DNA from: a virus
Reading direction: 5' to 3' (one strand)
Virus record (IMG/VR): IMGVR_UViG_3300025872_000228
Span: 1 to 29,134 of that record
DNA: 29,134 nucleotides
Both the position numbers and the translations under genes were made by a program. The notes beneath the pieces are model-generated. The model did no database searches. It was not told the DNA's origin and worked only from the letters and a program-made list of their open reading frames with translations. Within the stretch, counting starts at the first letter, position 1. Every line of letters begins with the position of its first letter. Positions 6,112 through 12,462 of this stretch are shown in pieces.

Positions 6112-7218
6112 ATGAAAATCGTTGTCGCAAAAAACGACCTACTCGACATCATGGCGCCGCTGGTCGAAGTGACCAAACGCAAGGACGCGCATGCACTTTC
6201 CTCGCACGTGTTACTTGTCGCCGAAGACCAACACGGCTTACGGCTGAGCGTAAGCCAAACGCCACTTAGTCTTTCGGTGAACGTGGACGCGGACGTGAAG
6301 GCCTCGGGCAGCGTGGCGGTGTCCTGTGTGGACTTCTCAACACGCATCAAAACCTTGCCGGATGGGCCGGTAGCGATTGAGGCCCAAGGCACCGGCTTGG
6401 TCATCCGAAGCGTGGGACACGCCCGAAGGTTTACGCTGGCAAGCGTGCCCGCCGATGACTTTCCGCGCGTCCCAACGTTGGAAGACGCAGCTTGGCTCTT
6501 GGTCCCACGAGAGACCTGGCAAGAGCTTACGAAGACAACGCGGTTTGCGATGTCCGAGGACTGTTCCCGGCCACATATGAACGGGTCTCTGTTCGTTTGG
6601 AAAAAGGACATCGTTCGTCTTGTAGCGACCGACGGCTATCGTCTCGCCACGTCTCACCGGATTGTGGAGGGAAGCAGCGCATCGGTGGAAGCCCTGTTGT
6701 CTCGCGTGGCGGTTGTCACGCTCGACACACTGGTCAACCGAACGAAGGACGAAGCGTTTCGCGTGTCGTTGCAAAACCAGGATCTCTTCGCGGAAGTTGG
6801 ACGTTGGCGACTTGCGGCTCGGTTGATTGACGCGAAGTTTCCTCCCTACGAACATGTCATTCCAAAGAAACAGCCCCACACCATCTTTGTCGGTCGCGAT
6901 ATGCTACTCGACGCCATGCGCTCGGTCTTGGTGGCGTCAGACGAAAGAACGAGCGGCGTGCGAATGTCTATCGAACCAGGCAAAGTGCGATTGGAAAGCG
7001 CGTCGTCTGGCGGTGGAGACGGTGTTGACGAGGTTCCCGCGGACTATGATGGGCCGGTTATCAAAACCGCCATCAATGGCGAATACATGAAAGACGTCTT
7101 GGCGGCGTTAGCGGACGATGAGGTGAAACTATCCCTTGCCGACGAGCTTTCGCCCTTGGTCCTTCAAGACAAGGACGAGCGTTCTCACGTGAGCGTGATT
7201 ATGCCGATGCGCGTCTAA
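6112..7218 (+). CDS. dnaN: DNA polymerase III beta subunit (sliding clamp)
   Basis: A full-length 368-residue beta clamp, the ring that tethers replicative polymerase to DNA. The three-domain layout is intact. MKIVVAKNDLLDIM opens domain I, VATDGYRLATSHR at 171-183 is the hallmark of domain II, DAKFPPYEHVIP near 240-251 is the II/III junction, and the C-terminus SVIMPMRV keeps the Met-Pro-Met-Arg end that lines the partner-binding pocket. A GAGGTG ribosome site precedes the ATG. It is part of the rightward early operon with recombination genes. No polymerase or clamp loader is visible in the window, so it presumably works with the host loader and polymerase. A phage-encoded clamp of bacterial type is uncommon in temperate phages. 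Confidence 0.93.
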   Translation: MKIVVAKNDLLDIMAPLVEVTKRKDAHALSSHVLLVAEDQHGLRLSVSQTPLSLSVNVDADVKASGSVAVSCVDFSTRIKTLPDGPVAIEAQGTGLVIRSVGHARRFTLASVPADDFPRVPTLEDAAWLLVPRETWQELTKTTRFAMSEDCSRPHMNGSLFVWKKDIVRLVATDGYRLATSHRIVEGSSASVEALLSRVAVVTLDTLVNRTKDEAFRVSLQNQDLFAEVGRWRLAARLIDAKFPPYEHVIPKKQPHTIFVGRDMLLDAMRSVLVASDERTSGVRMSIEPGKVRLESASSGGGDGVDEVPADYDGPVIKTAINGEYMKDVLAALADDEVKLSLADELSPLVLQDKDERSHVSVIMPMRV

Positions 7219-7301
7219 GATCCGTCACTGTTTTGCCCAAACCAAGAACATGTGCAAAAACCTTCAAGCACTCAAAACCAGGGTGCTTGGAGGGGATGGG
7301 C

Positions 7302-7547
7302 ATGAACGTGCAAGGAATCCGGTTGGACCTCGGGATGATCGAAAGTCGCTGGGGCCTGATTTCGGTATTCGTCGAAGTGGACAAGGGGTCGACGAGTGTC
7401 TCGTTTTACGTCCCATCCTCGGGACGGGGATTGGGCGGGACGGCCACATTCCCCTTGTGGCAATGGCAAAAGTTTCTAAAGAAAATTGAAGAAATCAATC
7501 AGGCCATCGCAGAAATAGAGGAGCGCCGGTCACGCGAATTGCCGTGA
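7302..7547 (+). CDS. Small unknown protein
   Basis: An 81-residue frame from ATG at 7302, with GGAGGGG at 7289-7295 giving a normal 6-nt spacing. In-frame starts at 7233 and 7296 fit the ribosome site less well. The N-terminal part looks beta-rich (VQGIRLDLGMIESRW, ISVFVEVDKGSTSVSFYV). The C-terminal part is a Trp-containing amphipathic helix (FPLWQWQKFLKKIEEINQ) with a charged tail. No family is recognised. It sits between the clamp and the sigma-like gene in the rightward operon. Confidence 0.65.
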   Translation: MNVQGIRLDLGMIESRWGLISVFVEVDKGSTSVSFYVPSSGRGLGGTATFPLWQWQKFLKKIEEINQAIAEIEERRSRELP

Positions 7548-7580
7548 TTCTTCGAGCTTGCGCGAAGTAGTCTGTGGCCC

Positions 7581-8042
7581 GTGCCGAAGTTCGAGACATC
7601 CCAAGACGAAAGCATCAAGGACCAAGACAACAAGGCATCTCCGAAGCGCAGCAAGCCTCAGCGCCCGTGGAAGAGCAAGACGATTCCACTGCGTAAGCTG
7701 GCCGCGAATCTTCGCGTCTTGCCCGTGGAATATCCCGACATCGAGCGGCCGAAGACTCGGGCGGATTGCCGCTACGGTCCTCGGCCTTGTCCCTTCGTCA
7801 CCTGTCGGCATCACTTGTTTCTCGAAGTCAAAGAGAACCACGCCATCCAGTTGACGTTCGGTGACCATGACGTCGACGAGATACCGGAGACGTGTAGCCT
7901 GGACGTAGCGGAGCGTGGAGCTCACACGCTTCACGAGGTGGGGGAAATCTTGGGAATTACCCGCGAGCGTCTTCGGCAAATCGAAGAGACGGGCATGCGC
8001 AAATTGCAAACGAACAAGGTTGTCTTGGAAATCGTTCGCTAA
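7581..8042 (+). CDS. Sigma-70 region 4-like DNA-binding regulator, candidate late activator
   Basis: A 153-residue protein with a basic N-terminal tail. A four-cysteine middle follows (C63, C70, C75, C105, with CRYGPRPCPFVTCRHH), then a C-terminal helix-turn-helix at 115-145. TLHEVGEILGITRERLRQIE matches sigma region 4.2, the helix that reads the -35 element. It lacks regions 1-3, so it is not a complete sigma factor. The Cys pattern could bind zinc. The start is GTG at 7581. It is the last gene of the early operon, just before the terminator block and facing the late operon, a common position for activators or antiterminators of late transcription. That role is inferred. Confidence 0.75.
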   Translation: MPKFETSQDESIKDQDNKASPKRSKPQRPWKSKTIPLRKLAANLRVLPVEYPDIERPKTRADCRYGPRPCPFVTCRHHLFLEVKENHAIQLTFGDHDVDEIPETCSLDVAERGAHTLHEVGEILGITRERLRQIEETGMRKLQTNKVVLEIVR

Positions 8043-8046
8043 ATGC

Positions 8047-8091
8047 AAAAAATCCCCGCTCTGCCGGGTCAAACGACCAAGCAAAGCGGGG
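8047..8091 (-). terminator. Leftward (minus-strand) Rho-independent terminator, backup
   Basis: AGCGGGG (8085-8091) pairs with CCCCGCT (8054-8060). An inner GGTC/GACC hairpin lies at 8067-8078. On the minus strand the stem is followed by six U (A-run at 8047-8052), the correct polarity for transcripts arriving from the late operon. It lies only 5 nt beyond the stop of the sigma-like gene and would stop antisense transcription into it. Confidence 0.6.
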
Positions 8092-8109
8092 GACCTTCGA
8101 CGATACAGG

Positions 8110-8164
8110 CGTGAGTTGTTTCTAATCCAACTTCGGTGAAGTCCGGTTGATTTTCGACCTCACG
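8110..8164. other. Predicted structured RNA element in the convergent intergenic region
   Basis: CGTGAG (8110-8115) pairs with CTCACG (8159-8164). Inside it, AATC(C)AAC(TT)CGG at 8124-8136 pairs with CCGGTTGATT at 8143-8152, with two small bulges. No reading frame of note overlaps it. It could be a 3' end structure of the early mRNA or a small RNA. Its only support is base pairing seen by eye. Confidence 0.3.
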
Positions 8165-8218
8165 ACGGAGTAGATTTTTTGGTGTCGCGACGTTGGAAAG
8201 TGTTGCGTCACTCATGAT

Positions 8219-8262
8219 GGGTCAGCGGTATTTTCGCAGGTGCCGCTGACCCGCTCCTTTTT
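8219..8262 (+). terminator. Rightward terminator of the early operon
   Basis: GGGTCAGCGG (8219-8228) and CCGCTGACCC (8243-8252) form a perfect 10-bp stem with a 14-nt loop, followed after five bases by TTTTT at 8258-8262. It lies downstream of the sigma-like gene and has the right polarity to end the rightward operon. Confidence 0.7.
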
Positions 8263-8280
8263 GTTCAAGCGAACAAAATG

Positions 8281-8320
8281 AAAAAAAAGCGGCCAAGCCC
8301 GGGGGGTGGCTTGACCGCTT
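8281..8320 (-). terminator. Leftward terminator of the late operon
   Basis: On the minus strand AAGCGG-T-CAAGCC pairs with GGCTTG-G-CCGCTT (a 12-bp stem with one mismatch, arms 8287-8299 and 8308-8320), followed by eight U (A-run 8281-8288). It lies about 40 nt after the stop of the last late gene. A further perfect 8-bp hairpin (TTTTGTTC/GAACAAAA, 8259-8278) sits between this and the rightward terminator. Confidence 0.8.
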
Positions 8321-8360
8321 GAAGGTGGAACACGTCAGCTCAACGAATGCCGTAACTCGA

Positions 8361-8894
8361 TTAATACATATCGAGTTCGTCGGGGTCAATTACAGGGTGA
8401 GTCGACGTCCAGCGTTCCGCTCGCGTCCATCGGTAGCGGGATGCTTTTTGGCCTCGGTCACATCGCCCCGAGGCGTATAGCGAGAGGCGCTCTGCGGGGG
8501 GCTGTTTGCGGCAGGAATCGAGGCTCTGGCGAACGCGGGCGAGGGCAAGACGAGTAGCTTCCTGCCGGTCGGTGCATACGGAGGAAGGCGCATTCTGTAG
8601 CTGGAAGATGGTGGCGCTTTTTCCGCCGTCGCCCTTGGCTTTGCAGCTATCGACGTCGGCTCGGAGGAAGCTTTCGCTTGCGGCGATGCTGGCCAAAAGG
8701 ACGGCTGTTTTGGCGCGTGCGTCGGGTCCTTCGTAGACGGGCGCTTCGCTCGGGTCGAGGGCGACAGTCGCGATGTCCTGAGCAATGGAAGAATAGCGGG
8801 CTAAGGTGCGTTCGACGGGTTCGGCGTAGCGGTGATGCTGTACCGGGACGGCCGCGATGAGAAACGCAAACAAGTAATCAATCAAATCGAACAT
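8361..8894 (-). CDS. Transglycosylase/lysozyme-like muralytic protein
   Basis: A 177-residue protein from ATG at 8894, which has GGAGA 5 nt upstream. A longer start at 8960 lies two bases after the endolysin stop but lacks a ribosome site. The N-terminus is hydrophobic (YLFAFLIAAVPVQ at 8-19), consistent with a signal peptide or anchor. LLASIAASESFLRADVD carries a Glu (E74) placed like the catalytic Glu of soluble lytic transglycosylases, followed by KGDGGKSATIFQLQ, which resembles their Gly-rich substrate loop. Two Cys could form a disulfide. It is the last gene of the late operon, next to the endolysin, so peptidoglycan cleavage at lysis is likely. The family match is by pattern only. Confidence 0.6.
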   Translation of the reverse strand: MFDLIDYLFAFLIAAVPVQHHRYAEPVERTLARYSSIAQDIATVALDPSEAPVYEGPDARAKTAVLLASIAASESFLRADVDSCKAKGDGGKSATIFQLQNAPSSVCTDRQEATRLALARVRQSLDSCRKQPPAERLSLYASGRCDRGQKASRYRWTRAERWTSTHPVIDPDELDMY

Positions 8895-8962
8895 GGGGTC
8901 TCCGTAGCGACGCACAGGGAGGCCAGCAAGTCCAACCGATGCGGCGCTGGAAAGGCCCATGG

Positions 8963-10021
8963 TTAGCGCCGGGAGAGGTCCGCACGAAGCCGGGAGCGCG
9001 TAATAGGACCGATGTGCCCGTCGACTTCAAGGCCTCGTGAGCGCTGGTATTCGCGCACGGCGGCCACGGTTTGTTTTCCCCAAACGCCGTCCACGGGACC
9101 AGGGTCGAAGCCAAGCGTAACAAGAGCCTGCTGCAAAGCAGACGGGGAGCCGAGACCGTCGGCATCGTTACCGCGAAGGTCGTCGGCAAAGTCTGGAAGA
9201 TTGACGGCGAATAGGCTTTCGAGCCGCGGGCGAATGCGGTCGTAGCGCGCTGGCCAAATCGAGACGTTCGACCCAAAGACCATGTGGCGCAAGAAGTCGG
9301 TGAGCCACGGCATCGACCATTTGGGGGCCGAGCTTCGAAACGATACGACAAGCTTGGATGCGAGCGTGGGGAGGTTGATGGCGTAGCTCAGGAATACGGC
9401 GCGGGCGACGCCTTGAATCCCGCTGTTCGACGGCATGGTGCCGTCCCAGAGCTCGCGTACGGCCGGGGGGAGTCCGAAGCTTTGAAGGCGTTCCGCAGTA
9501 AAATCAACCTGCGCAAGTTGCGCGTCTTCGTGAGTGAAGACGTTGGCAATGCCGGCGCACCAAGATGATGCATGGGCTTTTTGTTCTCGGCTCCAAAACC
9601 CTCGTAGCCCGCTTCCCGCGAGGTACATGCCTCGAAGTTTCTCCGGGGTATCGAGCCACTCGCTTCCTCGACGAAAGCGCCAAAGGCCTGCTGGCGTTTG
9701 GGCGAACTTCACCGCGCTTCGGTCCATGGCCTCGGACAGCTCGCCAAGGGCATGAGGGGCTCGTTCTGCGACAAGCCCGAGCATGTTCGAGACGTTGCAG
9801 CTTGTGAGCTCCGTCCACTGAATGACGCCGACGGAACAGATGGCTCGGTCGTACATGTTGACGCTATCGAGGTTCCCCTCGGTCGCGGCGACGATCCACA
9901 TCACCTTTTGCGACCACGTCGGCATGGCTGGGAGCTGATAAGGCTTGTTTCCGTAGATGACCGGGCCTTCCCATTTGTCAAACGATGCCCATTTGACGGA
10001 TTCGACGGTGTGCTTGGTCAT
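8963..10021 (-). CDS. Endolysin with C-terminal peptidoglycan-binding domain
   Basis: A 352-residue protein from ATG at 10021, overlapping the previous stop (ATGA). An ATG at 10030 is also in frame. The last 60 residues are a peptidoglycan-binding type 1 domain: LQQALVTLGFDPGPVDGVWG then a KQTVAAVREYQRSRGL segment and DGHIGPITRSRL. The N-terminal part has VAATEGNLDSVNMYDRAI with a Glu near residue 48 and SVGVIQW, resembling a lysozyme-like catalytic region that I cannot place in a named family. No signal peptide is seen, so release would need the holin encoded three genes upstream. It sits in a lysis cassette with overlapping genes. Confidence 0.8.
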   Translation of the reverse strand: MTKHTVESVKWASFDKWEGPVIYGNKPYQLPAMPTWSQKVMWIVAATEGNLDSVNMYDRAICSVGVIQWTELTSCNVSNMLGLVAERAPHALGELSEAMDRSAVKFAQTPAGLWRFRRGSEWLDTPEKLRGMYLAGSGLRGFWSREQKAHASSWCAGIANVFTHEDAQLAQVDFTAERLQSFGLPPAVRELWDGTMPSNSGIQGVARAVFLSYAINLPTLASKLVVSFRSSAPKWSMPWLTDFLRHMVFGSNVSIWPARYDRIRPRLESLFAVNLPDFADDLRGNDADGLGSPSALQQALVTLGFDPGPVDGVWGKQTVAAVREYQRSRGLEVDGHIGPITRSRLRADLSRR

Positions 10022-10227
10022 TTGATCCACTTTGAAAACAGCTTCAAACCGCCAAATTTCTTTTTCTCAGCCTCGTCGGCATCTTGTCGCGCACGGTCGT
10101 AGGCGTCGAGATGTTCGCGAATGGCGGGCGTTCCTATCCTGTCGGCGAGCGCTTCGACAAACCTGCCTGCGTTGTCGATGCTTTTGTCGAGGAAATGGTC
10201 GACGACGGTTTTGACAAGCTCATTCAT
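10018..10227 (-). CDS. Small unknown protein in the lysis cassette
   Basis: A 69-residue helical protein, MNELVKTVVDHFLDKSIDN, ending in a Lys-rich tail (EAEKKKFGGLKLFSKWIK). The ATG at 10227 lies inside the end of the upstream gene and the stop overlaps the endolysin start, so it is translated in chain with both. An ORF extension to 10329 would overlap the upstream gene much more. There is no membrane segment. Its function is unknown. It could assist lysis timing or belong to the structural set. Confidence 0.6.
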   Translation of the reverse strand: MNELVKTVVDHFLDKSIDNAGRFVEALADRIGTPAIREHLDAYDRARQDADEAEKKKFGGLKLFSKWIK

Positions 10228-10462
10228 GCGGGTATCCCCATCGAAGCTCGACCAAGTCCCGGCATCGGTGACTCTCTTCAATCGTTTTTGCATTCTCGAC
10301 GCATGCGAGAAGTTCGTCGCGAAAAACACGCGCGCACGTTGTGTCGCGCACGGGAGCGCAACCGCATAGGTCGGAAATCATGGCAACGATGGCCAACATC
10401 AAAAACCAGCCGACGGTAAAGGCCATGGCGTTCTGCCACGGCTTGTCCCAACTAGGATGCAT
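10220..10462 (-). CDS. Small membrane or lipoprotein, possible spanin subunit
   Basis: An 80-residue protein starting MHPSWDKPWQNAM. A hydrophobic segment follows (AFTVGWFLMLAIVAMISDL), then LCGC, a plausible lipobox whose Cys would be lipidated. After it come Cys-containing helices (CARVFRDELLACVENAKTIEESHRC). The position next to holin and endolysin and the lipobox-like motif suggest an outer-membrane spanin component (Rz1-like), but no partner Rz gene is evident and the Pro content is low. A single-TM membrane protein of another kind is the main alternative. It overlaps the holin gene by 11 bp. Confidence 0.5.
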   Translation of the reverse strand: MHPSWDKPWQNAMAFTVGWFLMLAIVAMISDLCGCAPVRDTTCARVFRDELLACVENAKTIEESHRCRDLVELRWGYPHE

Positions 10463-10745
10463 CGTCGGACTTCCACGGAGGGGGAGGGGGGACTTCGGTC
10501 TTGGGCATGGGAATCGAGGGAGGTGGAATCGAAACGTGGATGGGCACGTCATCCATCCAAGGCGGTCGTTTCATAAGACCAACCACGTAGGTCGACGCGC
10601 CCACGACGAACGAGGACAGGGGCGCGAGAAGCACGCTTGCTTGCGCCTTTCCGTCGTGGATAAGCCACGCGAGAAGGCCGAGGACGAGAGTCATGGTGAA
10701 GCAGATGAGAACCACCATGGGCCATGTGAGGCGAAGGTCTTTCAT
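10452..10745 (-). CDS. Putative holin with two membrane segments
   Basis: A 97-residue protein with two predicted membrane spans, MVVLICFTMTLVLGLLAWLI (about 10-29) and VLLAPLSSFVVGASTYVVGL (about 38-57). A Pro-rich cytoplasmic or periplasmic tail follows (SIPPPSIPMPKTEVPPPPPW). Size, topology and position between an XhlA-like gene and the endolysin fit a holin that releases the endolysin. The start overlaps the upstream stop (ATGA). Holins share little sequence, so the call rests on topology and context. Confidence 0.65.
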   Translation of the reverse strand: MKDLRLTWPMVVLICFTMTLVLGLLAWLIHDGKAQASVLLAPLSSFVVGASTYVVGLMKRPPWMDDVPIHVSIPPPSIPMPKTEVPPPPPWKSDDAS

Positions 10746-11257
10746 TTGTTGTCCTTAGCCAGAATGGACGTTGTTTTTAGTTCGGCGATGATGTTGATGG
10801 CCGCCGCCGTAAGCGCCGGAATCAGCGCCATGGACACGACGAGGAGAACAGTGGAAACGTGGCCGCGATGGTCGACCGTGGCGCGGAGGGCTTGGATGGC
10901 GTCGCCGTGACGCTTGAGCGCGTCGGCTTGGCTATCGAGGCGTTTGCCGTGCGCCTTGCTGGCCTCGACTCGTGTGGCTTCCTGTTTGGTCATCCACGAC
11001 TGTACGCTCACCGTAAGGCCTTGGACCTCGGAGATGCTGTCGGAGCTTTTGCGCATGGCTCCAAGCGCGACTTCGTGAGCCTCGACGACGCGACCTTCGA
11101 GTGTGGATTGCCGATTGCGTAAGCTCGCGACCTCGTTGGTAAGCGTTCGGACGCTGCTTTCGATGGGAACAATGCGCCTTTCGATATCTTTTCCGAGGTT
11201 CGAGAGCATCAATTCAAGGCGCACAAATCCCTTGCTGATTTCGTCGTCGCTGGACAT
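10742..11257 (-). CDS. XhlA-like coiled-coil membrane protein of the lysis cassette
   Basis: A 171-residue protein from ATG at 11257 with GGAGGG 7 nt upstream. The N-terminal three quarters are a long heptad coiled coil (ELMLSNLGKDIERRIVPIES, LTNEVASLRNRQSTLEGRVV). One C-terminal membrane segment lies at about 134-160 (VSTVLLVVSMALIPALTAA). This layout resembles XhlA, the holin partner of PBSX-type lysis modules, and the next gene is a holin-like protein as in xhlA-xhlB. A tail-associated or i-spanin role is an alternative. Confidence 0.55.
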   Translation of the reverse strand: MSSDDEISKGFVRLELMLSNLGKDIERRIVPIESSVRTLTNEVASLRNRQSTLEGRVVEAHEVALGAMRKSSDSISEVQGLTVSVQSWMTKQEATRVEASKAHGKRLDSQADALKRHGDAIQALRATVDHRGHVSTVLLVVSMALIPALTAAAINIIAELKTTSILAKDNK

Positions 11258-11313
11258 GGGCAAACCCTCCGAAGGAAAGACGAACGAAGAACAAGCAAGG
11301 GCAAAGATAAATA

Positions 11314-12456
11314 TTAGGACACTGTCACCGTGTGTGTCGTGTTCGTGGCCACTGTCGAGCTTGTTCGCCAGACGTTGTAGGTTCTCGTCACGCCGTTTCT
11401 GGTGATGGTGATGGGCAGGTGACTGGTCCAGCTTAGGTTGGCAATGGTTGCGTGCGCAAACGCTGGAAACGTTGTGTATTGGCTAGACGTAGGAACTAGA
11501 AAATAAAGGTATTGGGCGGTCCCTGGCGTTGTGACGCTAAACGTTCCGGCGCTTGCGCGCTGCAAGCGGTCGGTGAAACCCGTCACCAGCGAGCCTGAAT
11601 AGACGTTGGTCGCCGTTATCGACGTGCCAGAGGAGTAACCGAAGTACACATCGCTTGCGAAGTAGATGGTTTGCGACAGTGTCTTGGTCACCGATAGCGA
11701 CGGGTCGACGTTGCTTTTCCCAGGGTTGTACGTGGCATTGAGAGTTACTGTGTACGAAGGGTCGTTGACCCCATCGCTACCTGTAGCGGAAAGCGATCCT
11801 GAAAAAGCAAACGACTCGAACGGGGTTGATGGTGTTGGGGCCGTGGGAGTCGAGGAACAGGCGAAAGATGCCGTGCTCAGTGTCGCGCTCGTCGGAATCG
11901 TCCCCACGTAGCGAGCTTGAAACGTCGGCGTGGATATGGAGTCGCCGCGTCGGTAAATCAGAGCAGAACCGTCGGGCGATGATTTGTAGAACGACGGGAA
12001 GAACGAGAGCGCGCCCGTGAACGCTGCGCCTCGTGAGGCGTTGTTTAGGACGGGAAGCCACCCGGAGCTCCCATGCTCGCTCGTCTCGTTCGCTGCGACA
12101 ACGTGGGTTCCGTAAGCCGTCAGCGTGCTAATTTTGAATGTGCACGTAAGCGACGGGTCGGTAGCTCCGTTCGCATTGAGTCCGCCGTTGATGACGCTCT
12201 GAAAAATCATGGCCGTTCCGGCTTGCGGAGCGGTAAAGATCGCGGTCTTGGACGGTCCAAGTACCGTCAGCAAAGCGTTGATGGCCGCCGGGGTCGTTGT
12301 CTCGTCCGTGTAGATGCACGTAATGGACCACGTAGATACGCCCGTCGCGTCGGCGAGGACGATTTCCACGCTGTTCGATGGCGTAACGGTCGCGACAGGG
12401 GGAGTGGTCTGAATGGCGCCGGAGCCGTCTTTAACGGTGCAGAGAGGTGATGGCAT
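11314..12456 (-). CDS. Large beta-rich virion surface protein
   Basis: A 380-residue protein, rich in Ser, Thr, Ala and Val with few charged residues. It looks like a run of Ig-like or beta-sandwich domains: PPVATVTPSNSVEIVLAD, SLTCTFKISTLTAYG, DPSYTVTLNATYNPGK and DPSLSVTKTLSQTIYFASD. There is no signal peptide. It follows the glycine-rich fibre after 6 nt and precedes the lysis genes after 56 nt. Probable roles are fibre tip, receptor-binding accessory or virion decoration. No named family is recognised. Confidence 0.6.
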   Translation of the reverse strand: MPSPLCTVKDGSGAIQTTPPVATVTPSNSVEIVLADATGVSTWSITCIYTDETTTPAAINALLTVLGPSKTAIFTAPQAGTAMIFQSVINGGLNANGATDPSLTCTFKISTLTAYGTHVVAANETSEHGSSGWLPVLNNASRGAAFTGALSFFPSFYKSSPDGSALIYRRGDSISTPTFQARYVGTIPTSATLSTASFACSSTPTAPTPSTPFESFAFSGSLSATGSDGVNDPSYTVTLNATYNPGKSNVDPSLSVTKTLSQTIYFASDVYFGYSSGTSITATNVYSGSLVTGFTDRLQRASAGTFSVTTPGTAQYLYFLVPTSSQYTTFPAFAHATIANLSWTSHLPITITRNGVTRTYNVWRTSSTVATNTTHTVTVS

Positions 12457-12462
12457 TGGGTT

